From: a virus | Virus record (IMG/VR): IMGVR_UViG_3300035702_000481 | Coordinates: 1 to 43,797 of that record | Strand: one strand, 5' to 3' | DNA length: 43,797 nucleotides | Part shown: positions 7,195 to 14,280 of the stretch, piece by piece | How the letters are laid out: every line of letters starts with the position of its first letter | Numbering within the stretch: the stretch's first letter is position 1 | Notes under the pieces: model-generated | What the model was told of the DNA's origin: nothing | The model's database searches: none | What the model saw: the letters and a program-made list of their open reading frames with translations, nothing else | Position numbers and translations under genes: made by a program

Positions 7195-7593
7195 ATGATA
7201 ATATTATTTATCTTATTTTTAATTGTAGCCTTTGCATGCTTTTTAATAATGGTCTTTGGTCTAGAAGACGGGGAAATGGGATTAGGTTGCGGAGGCTTCA
7301 TATTTTTTGTAATCTTCGGCCTCTTAGCTTATATAACAATGCCTGAAGGACTGATAGGTAGCGAAGAAGAGCCCGAAGAAATAGAGCAGACTATTCAACA
7401 TAACTTATCAGACATAGAAAAAGGACTCATCTTTCAAAGAAAGGCCTTAGGGGATACAATGTCAATAGAGTTAGAAATTTACCGTTTAGAGGTAAAGCCC
7501 GCAAACCTATTAGATTCAAAAAGCGACTCAGTTTTGAAATCTTGGAATTGGGAAAAGGATACAATATCTAACTCTTATTTTTATGAGCAATAA
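7195..7593 (+). CDS. Membrane protein (132 aa)
   Basis: Two N-terminal hydrophobic segments (ILFILFLIVAFACFLIMVFG and GCGGFIFFVIFGLLAYI) form a helical hairpin or signal-anchor pair. An acidic, mainly soluble C-terminal domain of about 80 residues follows. The leader upstream is AT-rich with no Shine-Dalgarno site. The family is unrecognised. It lies between tRNA genes and upstream of the promoter serving tRNA-fMet and tRNA-Gly. Confidence 0.6.
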   Translation: MIILFILFLIVAFACFLIMVFGLEDGEMGLGCGGFIFFVIFGLLAYITMPEGLIGSEEEPEEIEQTIQHNLSDIEKGLIFQRKALGDTMSIELEIYRLEVKPANLLDSKSDSVLKSWNWEKDTISNSYFYEQ

Positions 7594-7597
7594 AATA

Positions 7598-7629
7598 TTT
7601 GCAAACAAGAAATTTAATTCTTATATTTT
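7598..7629 (+). promoter_or_regulatory. Bacteroidota-type promoter before tRNA-fMet
   Basis: TTTG at 7598-7601 and TATATTTT at 7622-7629, separated by 20 bases, resemble the Bacteroidota primary-sigma promoter (TTTG / TAnnTTTG). The tRNA begins nine bases after the -7 box. Confidence 0.6.
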
Positions 7630-7637
7630 ATAAACAC

Positions 7638-7710
<73 letters not shown>

Positions 7711-7715
7711 CTATC

Positions 7716-7788
7716 GCGTGATTCGTCTAGAGGCTCAGGACATCTGCTTGCCATGTAGAAAACACCGGTTCAAATCCGGTATCGCGCT
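7716..7788 (+). tRNA. tRNA-Gly (anticodon GCC)
   Basis: The acceptor GCGTGAT pairs with ATCGCGC (one G:U). The anticodon arm TCTGC-TTGCCAT-GTAGA shows GCC. The T arm is ACCGG-TTCAAAT-CCGGT. No CCA is encoded. It lies five bases after tRNA-fMet. Confidence 0.87.
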
Positions 7789-7913
7789 CAACAATAATAT
7801 TGATAATAAATTTAACATGTTCATAGTAATGTCTCCTTTACATATCTTACATCTATTACTCACAAGAGTAACATACGGGTAAGTTATGTGTTGGTGGTTA
7901 TATGGTTAAGGTT

Positions 7914-7946
7914 AGCCCAACTCATAAAAAGAGTTGGGCTTTTTTA
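7914..7946 (+). terminator. Rho-independent terminator
   Basis: AGCCCAACTC and GAGTTGGGCT form a perfect 10-bp stem with loop ATAAAAA, followed by a T run. It ends the fMet-Gly tRNA transcript. Confidence 0.9.
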
Positions 7947-7968
7947 TTGTCTAAAAAATAACAAATTT

Positions 7969-8730
7969 ATGAAATACACACTTTATGAGGTAGGGGGCGC
8001 AATCCGAGATCGACTCCTCGGAATAGAAAATCCAAAAGACATTGACTATTCAGTAGTTATAGAGGATAAATAGAACTTTGAAAATCCGGTTGATGCTTTT
8101 AAGGAGCTTTCCCAGAGCCTAAAAAATAAAGGTTACGAGGTATTCCTTGAAACCCCTAGTATGTTTACCATACGGGCCAAATTCCCTAAAGAACATCAAA
8201 TGGCGGGACTTGTTGCAGATTTTGTAATTGCACGAAAAGAAACAGATTACATAAAAGGAACAAGAGAGCCAATAGTGGAATTAGGAAGTTTGAGAGATGA
8301 TCTAGAACGTAGAGACTTTACAGTAAATGCAATGGCCATGGACCTGGAAGGAAATATTATAGATTACTTCGGAGGGCAAGAGGACTTGCAAGCCGGTTTA
8401 ATTAGAACACCTAAAGATACTAACCTGTCTTTTAATGATGACCCGCTAAGAATCCTCAGAGCCATCAGGTTTAAAATAACCAAAAGACTTGAATTTACTG
8501 ACGAGGTAATAGCCGCTATGGGAGTTATTGACGGCTCCAGATTAGGGACGGTCGTATCAACAGAGAGAATAAGGGAAGAACTTTATAAGTGTTTTAAATT
8601 CAATACTTACAAAACATTAGAAGTCTTGTTTTTCTTAAGAGGTATAAACCCGACTTTATATTTTAACATACTGGGCGAGGAGAAAGATAAGCAATCAGCT
8701 CTTTGGTTAGAGCCCACAACAAAATCTTAA
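7969..8730 (+). pseudogene. CCA-adding tRNA nucleotidyltransferase with internal TAG
   Basis: The frame encodes the class II nucleotidyltransferase head: YEVGGAIRDRLLG, then DIDYSVV with the metal-binding DxD, RRDFTVNAMAMDL, DYFGGQEDL, and DDPLRILRAIRF of the neck. An in-frame TAG at 8071-8073 interrupts it after VVIEDK, with coding clearly continuing. The protein also ends early, near 254 codons, soon after the head and neck. The intact enzyme adds CCA to tRNA 3' ends, which fits because the phage tRNA genes lack CCA. The TAG could be a true nonsense mutation or a recoded codon. No CUA-anticodon tRNA is seen in the window. Confidence 0.7.
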
Positions 8731-8771
8731 CTGGTATAAGAGGTATGAAGGCACCTTAAGCCTTCAAATTT

Positions 8772-8859
8772 GCCGAGGTGGTGGAATTGGTAGACGCGCT
8801 GGACTTAAAATCCAGAGTCCTATAAATAGGGCGTGAGGGTTCGAACCCCTCTCTCGGTA
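8772..8859 (+). tRNA. tRNA-Leu (anticodon UAA)
   Basis: This is a class II tRNA with anticodon arm CTGGA-CTTAAAA-TCCAG (anticodon TAA), long variable arm, T loop TTCGAAC and discriminator A, as expected for leucine. No CCA is encoded. Confidence 0.9.
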
Positions 8860-8884
8860 CTTTTAACCAAACAATTAAAATAAC

Positions 8885-9352
8885 ATGATTCAATTAACAG
8901 CAACAATATTACAGCTAGTGGTTTTTATAGCTTACATATGGTATATAGTAAAAAGATTCGGTGTGCTAGAAAGTATCTCTGACTCTACATATAACCTTGA
9001 GGGTTCAAGCAGGGCATGGTTCCTAGGGTTCCTAGGGTCGATTGGGATACTCAATCTAGCTCAGCCTATGGGAATGTTTGGAGCAATAGCAATGGCTCTT
9101 CTGTGGTTTACCGGAACTACTATTAGTCATAAAAGTCCGAACGGTTACACTCGAATTATTCACATAATTAGTGCAGTTGGAGCGATATCAATTTCCTTTG
9201 TAGGATTATTTATTTTACACGGACTTTGGATACCATCGGCAATAGTAGTAGCAATCGCACCTGTCATATATTTAAAAGACAGATCAAGGTTTGTTTGGTG
9301 GGTAGAGTGCGTAGCATTCATAGCATTGATAACAACTTATTTTATACTATAA
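8885..9352 (+). CDS. Polytopic membrane protein (155 aa)
   Basis: About four to five hydrophobic segments span the protein (ATILQLVVFIAYIWYIV near the start, then AIAMALLWF, ISAVGAISISFVGLFIL, SAIVVAIAPVIYL and ECVAFIALITTYFIL). Short charged loops separate them. Trp residues lie near segment ends and are all coded TGG. It is flanked by two tRNA-Leu genes on the same strand. No family could be named, and no signal of enzymatic function is present. Confidence 0.65.
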   Translation: MIQLTATILQLVVFIAYIWYIVKRFGVLESISDSTYNLEGSSRAWFLGFLGSIGILNLAQPMGMFGAIAMALLWFTGTTISHKSPNGYTRIIHIISAVGAISISFVGLFILHGLWIPSAIVVAIAPVIYLKDRSRFVWWVECVAFIALITTYFIL

Positions 9353-9357
9353 GTTTT

Positions 9358-9439
9358 GCCCTCATGGTGGAATTGGTAGACACGCCTGTCTTAGGAACAG
9401 GTCCCGCAAGGGGTGCAGGTTCGAGTCCTGCTGAGGGTA
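9358..9439 (+). tRNA. tRNA-Leu (anticodon UAG)
   Basis: The acceptor GCCCTCA pairs with TGAGGGT. The anticodon arm CCTGT-CTTAGGA-ACAGG shows TAG, which reads CUA leucine codons, not the UAG stop. A class II variable arm and discriminator A are present. Confidence 0.9.
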
Positions 9440-9458
9440 CAATACCAACTAAGACACT

Positions 9459-9490
9459 AACTAGGACATAATGTCCTAGTTTGTTTTTAT
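9459..9490 (+). terminator. Rho-independent terminator
   Basis: AACTAGGACA and TGTCCTAGTT form a 10-bp stem with loop TAA, followed by TGTTTTTATTT, downstream of tRNA-Leu(UAG). Confidence 0.85.
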
Positions 9491-9511
9491 TTAACCTAAA
9501 ATCACATAACT

Positions 9512-9862
9512 ATGACAAAGAAGAAAAATAGTAACTTATATGGAACCTATAAAACAATAGGTAATCCAGGAGATCGGACTTCCCCGTGCGCAATTGTAGC
9601 TTTTCTTGTACAAGAAAACAATTTAGCAGTAGCAGCAGCCGGGTATAATCCTGACTCTAAGTATCCTTTTGATCCTAATAAAGGACGAGAGATTGCTCTT
9701 AGACGAGCTAAGACGACTTTGGACAGACACCGTAAGGGTCTCGAAAACAGCAAATCCTTAGCAGTACACATGGAGCTGGACCGAGGATGCTTAGGAGATA
9801 TAATCTCAAAGACATCTGTACAAGAGGTTGAAGGAGACTTGACTATTGTTATGACAAATTAA
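9512..9862 (+). CDS. Hypothetical protein (116 aa)
   Basis: The ATG follows an A-rich leader with no Shine-Dalgarno site. The product starts with KKKNSNLYGTYKTIGNPGD and has a central CAIVAFLVQE strand, an alanine-rich strand (NLAVAAAGYNP), and a helix rich in Arg and Lys (REIALRRAKTTLDRHRKG). It reads like a compact alpha/beta protein without signal peptide. It lies four bases upstream of tRNA-His. I do not recognise a family. Confidence 0.6.
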   Translation: MTKKKNSNLYGTYKTIGNPGDRTSPCAIVAFLVQENNLAVAAAGYNPDSKYPFDPNKGREIALRRAKTTLDRHRKGLENSKSLAVHMELDRGCLGDIISKTSVQEVEGDLTIVMTN

Positions 9863-9865
9863 CAA

Positions 9866-9941
9866 GTGAGCGAAGCTGAAGTGGTCGAAGCGCTAGGTTG
9901 TGGCCCTAGTCTATTAGGGGGTTCGAGTCCCCTCGCTCACC
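9866..9941 (+). tRNA. tRNA-His (anticodon GUG)
   Basis: The anticodon arm CTAGG-TTGTGGC-CCTAG shows GTG, the T loop is TTCGAGT, and the acceptor GTGAGCG pairs with CGCTCAC, followed by C. C73 is typical of tRNA-His. The usual T at position 8 is A here. Confidence 0.85.
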
Positions 9942-9946
9942 CAACA

Positions 9947-9975
9947 AGCTGGCCCTAATCGGGCTGGCTTTTTTA
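9947..9975 (+). terminator. Rho-independent terminator
   Basis: AGCTGGCCC and GGGCTGGCT pair (with two G:U pairs) around TAATC and are followed by TTTTTTATT, just after tRNA-His. Confidence 0.8.
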
Positions 9976-10116
9976 TTCCAAAATAGAAAAGTAGATGCTA
10001 TTTGTGTATCAAGAAAAGGATACCGGTATCCAGGGGAAGCTAACATATCATACATAAAAAAGAATCCCCATAAAGACATAAGTAGCACCTTAATCAGAAC
10101 TAAAACAAAACACTAA
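9967..10116 (+). pseudogene. 3' fragment of a nucleotidyltransferase-like gene
   Basis: A frame without any start codon encodes KVDAICVSRKGYRYPGEANI and then a C-terminal KDISSTLIRTKTKH before TAA. The ISSTLIR element resembles the ISSTxIR end of cytidylyltransferase-fold enzymes such as NMN or phosphopantetheine adenylyltransferases. The fragment begins inside the terminator after tRNA-His, so its 5' part was probably deleted. Function is doubtful. Confidence 0.45.
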
Positions 10117-10120
10117 ACAT

Positions 10121-10468
10121 ATGTTTGGATTTAATAAAAAAGAAGAGCAAACCACCTTAACACGATCTGAAGAAAGAAAACAATCTTTAGATATGGCTAA
10201 TTTCAGTCTACGCTCAGCAAATGAGTTCTTTAACAAAGCCCTAAGTCATTTAGATATGGCAGAGAGTACTATTGTAGGAGACATGGCAGAAGCACAAGCA
10301 GAGATTGAATTTCACAAGGAGGAAATTAAAGCGGAGGAAGCACTTTTATCTGGTTTTCAGAAACGAACACAGGCAATCGATAAAGTTAGGAAAAACATCA
10401 AATCTAACTTTACTACTGATGTGTCTCAATTTGAATCTGAAGAACAAACACCACCTTCGGAGGAGTAA
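10121..10468 (+). CDS. Coiled-coil protein (115 aa)
   Basis: The ATG follows an A-rich leader (AAAACAAAACACTAAACAT). The product has a basic start (MFGFNKKEEQ), a long helical middle with heptad-like spacing (SANEFFNKALSHLDMAESTI ... AQAEIEFHKEEIKAEEALLS), and an acidic tail (ESEEQTPPSEE). It is likely a soluble coiled-coil dimer. No family or function is recognisable. A long inverted repeat follows its stop codon. Confidence 0.6.
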   Translation: MFGFNKKEEQTTLTRSEERKQSLDMANFSLRSANEFFNKALSHLDMAESTIVGDMAEAQAEIEFHKEEIKAEEALLSGFQKRTQAIDKVRKNIKSNFTTDVSQFESEEQTPPSEE

Positions 10469-10474
10469 GAATTG

Positions 10475-10531
10475 TTATGTTTCATATCCGCAAAATGAGC
10501 TCAGAACTCATAAACTAGATATGAAACATAA
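10475..10531 (+). repeat. Inverted repeat with 14-bp arms
   Basis: TTATGTTTCATATC (10475-10488) is perfectly complementary to GATATGAAACATAA (10518-10531), separated by 29 bases. No T run follows, so it is not a plain terminator. It immediately precedes the truncated tRNA-Gln and may be a processing hairpin or recombination scar. Confidence 0.7.
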
Positions 10532-10534
10532 TAT

Positions 10535-10574
10535 TGCCCGGTCGTCTAATGGCAGGACGCTCGACTTTGGATCT
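10535..10574 (+). pseudogene. Truncated tRNA-Gln (anticodon UUG), 5' half
   Basis: The sequence TGCCCGG-TC-GTCTAATGGCAGGAC matches the tRNA-Gln 5' half, and CTCGACTTTGGATC gives anticodon TTG. The rest of the anticodon stem, T arm and 3' acceptor are absent, replaced by a coding-like fragment. The break is on the 3' side of the anticodon loop. Confidence 0.65.
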
Positions 10575-10686
10575 GTATGTTATAGAAGCGAATTTATATA
10601 ACTGTGCAGGGTGGTATGAATGTAATATTCATGAGATGATAAACACTATAACAGACCATTATGAAAAAAGTAATATTTCAGTTTGA
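10570..10686 (+). pseudogene. 3' fragment of an unidentified gene fused to tRNA-Gln
   Basis: Starting at the tRNA break point, an open frame reads LYVIEANLYNCAGWYECNIH and runs to TGA at 10684-10686, overlapping the start of the NADAR gene. It has no start codon. Its composition looks coding, so it appears to be the C-terminal remnant of a gene joined to the tRNA by deletion. Confidence 0.4.
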
Positions 10687-11104
10687 AAACCATAATAGAT
10701 TTTTATCTAATTTTTGGGAATCCGAAATTAACCTCTACGCTCAAACGTTCCCCACTGTTGAGCACTTCTACCAATCACAAAAAGCAGTAAATGAAAAAGA
10801 CTTCCTAAAAATAGCTAACGCAGCTTCTCCAGGACTTGCTAAAAGGCTTGGAGGAAAAGTAAAACTAGTGAAAGATTGGGAAGACAAGAAAGACGCTGTA
10901 ATGAAAATAGGGGTAGAAGCAAAATTTACTCAGAATCCAGAACTAGCCAAACAGTTAATAGAAACAGAAGGCTGGGAGCTTTGGGAAGGTAATTTTTGGG
11001 GAGATACCTATTGGGGAGTCGATCTAAAGACTGGCCAAGGAAAAAACAAGTTAGGAAAAATTTTAATGACAACGAGACAACTTTTGATAGACAACAAACT
11101 TTAA
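10661..11104 (+). CDS. NADAR-family protein
   Basis: The 147-residue product has the whole NADAR (YbiA-like) pattern: FLSNFWES near residue 15, then FPTVEHFYQSQKA, ASPGLAKRLGG, a central AVMKIGVEAKF helix, and the C-terminal WGVDLKTGQGKNKLGKILM. Known members are N-glycosidases acting on ADP-ribose-linked or riboflavin-pathway substrates. Some remove ADP-ribose from guanine in DNA and so counter DarT-type toxins. In a phage this could undo host ADP-ribosylation defence; that role is inferred. Length equals a single stand-alone domain and all recognisable blocks are present. Confidence 0.88.
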   Translation: MKKVIFQFENHNRFLSNFWESEINLYAQTFPTVEHFYQSQKAVNEKDFLKIANAASPGLAKRLGGKVKLVKDWEDKKDAVMKIGVEAKFTQNPELAKQLIETEGWELWEGNFWGDTYWGVDLKTGQGKNKLGKILMTTRQLLIDNKL

Positions 11105-11123
11105 TTAAACAAAATCAAAAGAT

Positions 11124-11378
11124 ATGTCAGACGACCAAAACGCACCAGTAGTACATGCAGGAAGCTCAATCACTTTTAAAATTAAAAGCGGTAATCTTGA
11201 GTTTAAAGAAACACAAAAATATAAACTTGCAGACGGTGCAACTAGTACAGATAATTACCCAGGACACTGCGACTTAAATAGCGACAAGCTAAAAGAGTGG
11301 GCACACTCCGTTATCGATAGTTTTATTGATTCGAAGAGTGTACGGCCTGAAGCAGTATCTGTGGATCCCGATAACTAA
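11124..11378 (+). CDS. Hypothetical protein (84 aa)
   Basis: The ATG follows an A-rich leader (AACAAAATCAAAAGAT). The product has two beta-like segments (SSITFKIKSGNLEFKETQKY) and a C-terminal helix (DKLKEWAHSVIDSFIDSK), without membrane segment. It lies between the NADAR gene and the secreted 3D-domain gene. No family is recognised. Confidence 0.55.
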   Translation: MSDDQNAPVVHAGSSITFKIKSGNLEFKETQKYKLADGATSTDNYPGHCDLNSDKLKEWAHSVIDSFIDSKSVRPEAVSVDPDN

Positions 11379-11389
11379 ACAATTGTTTT

Positions 11390-11905
11390 ATGGACAAACT
11401 TATAATACTTCTAAGCCTTCTTTTTCTAAGCATAACGCCTATAAAAGAAGAAAGAGAAATACCTCAACCAGGATGGTGCGAGGCAAAAATCGAGCCCCTA
11501 TATGATTACATTACCAACGTAAAAGTAACCATGTATCACCCGGTGGAGGGTCAAACAGACGACACGCCGGACATTGTAGCTGATGGTTCTTGGTTCGATA
11601 TTCAAAAAGCCTCAGAGCTAAAATGGATAGCACTTTCCAGAGACCTACATAAAAGATACGGTGGAACCCTTTCTTTTGGAGACATAATTTACTTAAAGGT
11701 GGATGGCTCAGAAGAATCCGGATTTTATCTTGTAAAAGATTTGATGAACAGCAGGTTCACTAAAAAAGTAGATATTCTGGAGACCCTGGGGCATAACATT
11801 TATGCATTTCCTACGGCACAGCTTTACTTTGTCTCTGACCATCATTTCTCTCAGGCACAAATCTGGAAATATTTAAGTTCCCAAGAACACACAATTGCAC
11901 CTTAA
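11390..11905 (+). CDS. Secreted 3D-domain (RlpA/MltA-like barrel) protein
   Basis: A signal-peptide-like N-terminus (MDKLIILLSLLFLSITPI) precedes a mature domain with the 3D (Asp-Asp-Asp) pattern: VTMYHPVEGQ, then VADGSW, ALSRDLHKRYGG, FGDIIYLKVDG, and YLVKDLMNSRFTKKVDIL. This double-psi beta-barrel occurs in peptidoglycan-acting proteins. In phages it may help remodel or cut the cell wall at lysis. The Asp residues expected in the three motifs are present. The last 25 residues lie beyond the barrel. The role in the envelope is inferred from signal and fold. Confidence 0.75.
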   Translation: MDKLIILLSLLFLSITPIKEEREIPQPGWCEAKIEPLYDYITNVKVTMYHPVEGQTDDTPDIVADGSWFDIQKASELKWIALSRDLHKRYGGTLSFGDIIYLKVDGSEESGFYLVKDLMNSRFTKKVDILETLGHNIYAFPTAQLYFVSDHHFSQAQIWKYLSSQEHTIAP

Positions 11906-11917
11906 CACTTTTTATCT

Positions 11918-11960
11918 TATATTTAAGCTCTTACGTTTGCCTATAGGAAAGACCTATAGG
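11918..11960 (+). promoter_or_regulatory. Promoter -7 box and 5'-leader hairpin
   Basis: TATATTTA at 11918-11925 resembles the Bacteroidota -7 box. Just downstream, CCTATAGG (11940-11947) and CCTATAGG (11953-11960) form an 8-bp hairpin with loop AAAGA. Each arm is itself a palindrome, so it could act as an RNA leader structure or as a dimer-binding operator. Confidence 0.5.
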
Positions 11961-11997
11961 TTGGCGTAAAGTTTAACTAGCTTAAAATAGGAGAAAA

Positions 11998-12897
11998 ATG
12001 AATAACTCATCAGTAGGTAGGTCAAACTACCCTAGCGCGCATATTGCGCTCAAAAACAACAGGCTTAAAGCCTATGAAATAGGCGGCTCATCAAAGCCAG
12101 ACGAAGATGCAACATATTACCTGGAGTCAGGAGTGGAGTTTGAGATCGAATTAAACAACCCGACGCCCAATAAGGTTCTTGCAAAATTTATTATAAATGG
12201 CAAGGAAGAGGAATATGGACTCGTATTAAGACCCGGGGAAAGATTCTTTTTAGACAGGTTCATGGACAAAGACTCAAAGTTCAGCTTTGATACTTATTTC
12301 ATACCTGATAGCGTTTCAGAGAACGCTGAGAAAAATAACGGGACAATCTGTATAAAATTCTTTAAAGAAGATACAAATCGACCCACACCTTGGGCAACTA
12401 CTGGGTACCGGTACACACCAGATAATACCACAATAGATCCATATTGGATATACAACCCTGGTACATTCAGGTTATCTAATTCAGGAAATATTACGGTAGA
12501 CTCAAGTGCCCCTAGTATAACATTAGGTGATTCTAACATTACTTACACCTCTACGGCCAAATTTCCAGACTCGTACAACTCACATGAGCTAAAGTCCAGT
12601 GGAGAGAGGACACTTGATATTGGAAGTAAATTATTCATAGATGGGCACGAAGTAGAACTACCTGATAGAGATAAGAAGAGAGAAACAGGGCGGGTTGAAG
12701 AAGGATCTAAAAGTGATCAAGAATTCAACTTAGTAAGTGACAAGTTCCTAAGTAGTGTATTCTTTACTACTAATATCAAATTAGTACCTATGTCAAGAAA
12801 ACCTACGGGATCCCCAGTAAGAAAATACTGCACTGAGTGTGGAGCAAAAATACAGAAAAAATTCAAATACTGCGCTAATTGCGGAGAAAAACTTTAA
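11998..12897 (+). CDS. Hypothetical protein with C-terminal zinc ribbon
   Basis: The start has a clear ribosome binding site (AGGAGA). Residues 1-260 look like a beta-rich domain (YYLESGVEFEIELNNP, VLAKFIINGKEEEYGLVLRP) without signal peptide. The final 25 residues form a double-CxxC zinc ribbon (YCTECGAKIQKKFKYCANCG), common as a C-terminal module in bacterial and phage proteins. It has its own predicted promoter and a strong terminator, so it is a single-gene unit. The N-terminal part resembles general virion or host-interaction beta domains, but I cannot name a family. Confidence 0.65.
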   Translation: MNNSSVGRSNYPSAHIALKNNRLKAYEIGGSSKPDEDATYYLESGVEFEIELNNPTPNKVLAKFIINGKEEEYGLVLRPGERFFLDRFMDKDSKFSFDTYFIPDSVSENAEKNNGTICIKFFKEDTNRPTPWATTGYRYTPDNTTIDPYWIYNPGTFRLSNSGNITVDSSAPSITLGDSNITYTSTAKFPDSYNSHELKSSGERTLDIGSKLFIDGHEVELPDRDKKRETGRVEEGSKSDQEFNLVSDKFLSSVFFTTNIKLVPMSRKPTGSPVRKYCTECGAKIQKKFKYCANCGEKL

Positions 12898-12903
12898 ACT
12901 ACT

Positions 12904-12933
12904 AAGGCCTCACTAAGAGGCCTTTTTATTTTT
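12904..12933 (+). terminator. Rho-independent terminator
   Basis: AAGGCCT and AGGCCTT form a 7-bp stem with loop CACTAAG, followed by TTTATTTTT, seven bases after the zinc-ribbon gene. Confidence 0.85.
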
Positions 12934-12960
12934 AAACATACAAACATTCTGGATGGATAA

Positions 12961-13140
12961 ATGAACGGAAGTACAGCAAAAGAAATCAAAAAATATTTAA
13001 AAATAAACTTAGGCTTTGATAAAGGCCCGGAGTTTAAAAAGACATACAGACGCCACAAAAAAGCCTACACCAGGTTAAGTAGGCCGGACAAGAAGGAATT
13101 TTTATCAGAGATAAGAGTCACGATACAAGAAGGAGGATAA
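12961..13140 (+). CDS. Small basic protein (59 aa)
   Basis: An ATG at 12961 opens a 59-codon frame ending TAA at 13138-13140, directly before the next ATG. The product is basic and helical (AKEIKKYLKINLGF, KKTYRRHKKAYTRL). Its last codons contain AGGAGG, which serves as the Shine-Dalgarno site for the nucleotidyltransferase gene, so the two are coupled. No family is recognised. Confidence 0.6.
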   Translation: MNGSTAKEIKKYLKINLGFDKGPEFKKTYRRHKKAYTRLSRPDKKEFLSEIRVTIQEGG

Positions 13141-14184
13141 ATGGGAGGAAACGCTCTAAAGAACCCTTCTGTAAGATTACAGAGGGACGAGTTCCTATCA
13201 GTAACACACTTGATAGTAAATAACCTTAGAAATTTTTATAATACTAAAGTAAGGCCCACACTTTCATACAAAAGCAAGAAATCTTTTGGTGATCTAGACA
13301 TACTAATAGAAAAACCAGATGAGCCCTACAGATCAGATCTCGAGGAGCATGTAAAAAGATATTTCCAAACAACCGAGATCGTAAAAAATAAAAACGTGTG
13401 GTCCATCGGTGTGCCACTAGACTTAGATCTTGATAGGTCCAGAGTGTTTCAGGTAGATCTTATACATATGAAGCCCAAGCATTATGAGACGTCTTATTTT
13501 TATTACTCCTACAATGATTTAAATAATTTAGTAGGAAAAATGATTCACAAGTTTGGGATGAAGTTTGGACACAAAGGACTTATAGTTCCATTACGTACAG
13601 ACAATGGAGGAGTAAAAAGGGAAATAACTATATCAAAAGACCCACAAAAGATTTATGAATTTATTGATCTAGATTACAAAAAGTGGGAGGAAGGGTTCGA
13701 AGACCTGGAAGATATCTTTGAATTTGTTGTCTCTTCAAAATACTTTAGCGCTGATATGTTTGATGATAGTAACCTTAATCATCGATCTAGGGTGAGAGAT
13801 AAGAAAAGAAAAGTTTATCAATCCTTTAGAGAGTGGTTAAAAGAGTCTAAGCACTTTGACCGTCATTACAACTTCAATCTTAAAAAAGAAGAGTACATTG
13901 AGTTTATTGATGAGTGTTTTCCTGGAGTACACTTACGTATTCAAAAAGATGCCTTTGATAGAGAAATGGAAGAGAAGAGGCAGATTGCAGAAAAATTCAA
14001 TGGAAATATTATAATGGACCTAACAAATTTAAAGGGAAAGGCGTTAGGTAAATTTATAGGAAATTTTAAGAACTCTGTAGAAGACTTTAATTTATGGGTA
14101 AAACATTCAAGTAAGTCTGAAATAAAAGAAAGAATTTTAGACTTTTATAAAAGTCAAGTTGAATTTAAAGACACTCCAGTTTAA
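13141..14184 (+). CDS. Pol-beta-type nucleotidyltransferase-like protein
   Basis: The protein (347 residues) opens with MGGNALKNPSVRLQ. It has the nucleotidyltransferase core KSFGDLDILIE near residue 52, where DxD binds metals, and a third Asp in FQVDLIH near 105. The C-terminal two thirds are helical and charged, with an HRSRVRDKKRK basic stretch. Related phage proteins exist, but their substrates are generally unknown; tRNA or nucleotide modification is possible. A strong AGGAGG site precedes the ATG. It is coupled to the small gene upstream and ends before a terminator. Confidence 0.7.
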   Translation: MGGNALKNPSVRLQRDEFLSVTHLIVNNLRNFYNTKVRPTLSYKSKKSFGDLDILIEKPDEPYRSDLEEHVKRYFQTTEIVKNKNVWSIGVPLDLDLDRSRVFQVDLIHMKPKHYETSYFYYSYNDLNNLVGKMIHKFGMKFGHKGLIVPLRTDNGGVKREITISKDPQKIYEFIDLDYKKWEEGFEDLEDIFEFVVSSKYFSADMFDDSNLNHRSRVRDKKRKVYQSFREWLKESKHFDRHYNFNLKKEEYIEFIDECFPGVHLRIQKDAFDREMEEKRQIAEKFNGNIIMDLTNLKGKALGKFIGNFKNSVEDFNLWVKHSSKSEIKERILDFYKSQVEFKDTPV

Positions 14185-14225
14185 ATTCAAGTATATGCAG
14201 ATAACAAATAACTTTAGATAAGACC

Positions 14226-14257
14226 AAGAGCAGCGCTCTTGGCACTGCTCTTTTCTT
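14226..14257 (+). terminator. Rho-independent terminator
   Basis: AAGAGCAG and CTGCTCTT pair over an 11-base loop that contains its own short inverted repeat (AGCGCT), followed by a T-rich run. Confidence 0.75.
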
Positions 14258-14280
14258 ATTGATAAATATTGGAGTACTTT

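Noticed and set aside
7969-8730. Genome-wide TAG recoding
   Set aside because: Only one conserved gene shows a clear in-frame TAG, other genes end normally at TAG, and no CUA-anticodon tRNA is present in the window.
9226-9471. Open frame spanning tRNA-Leu(UAG)
   Set aside because: It runs through the tRNA cloverleaf and overlaps the membrane-protein gene in another frame.
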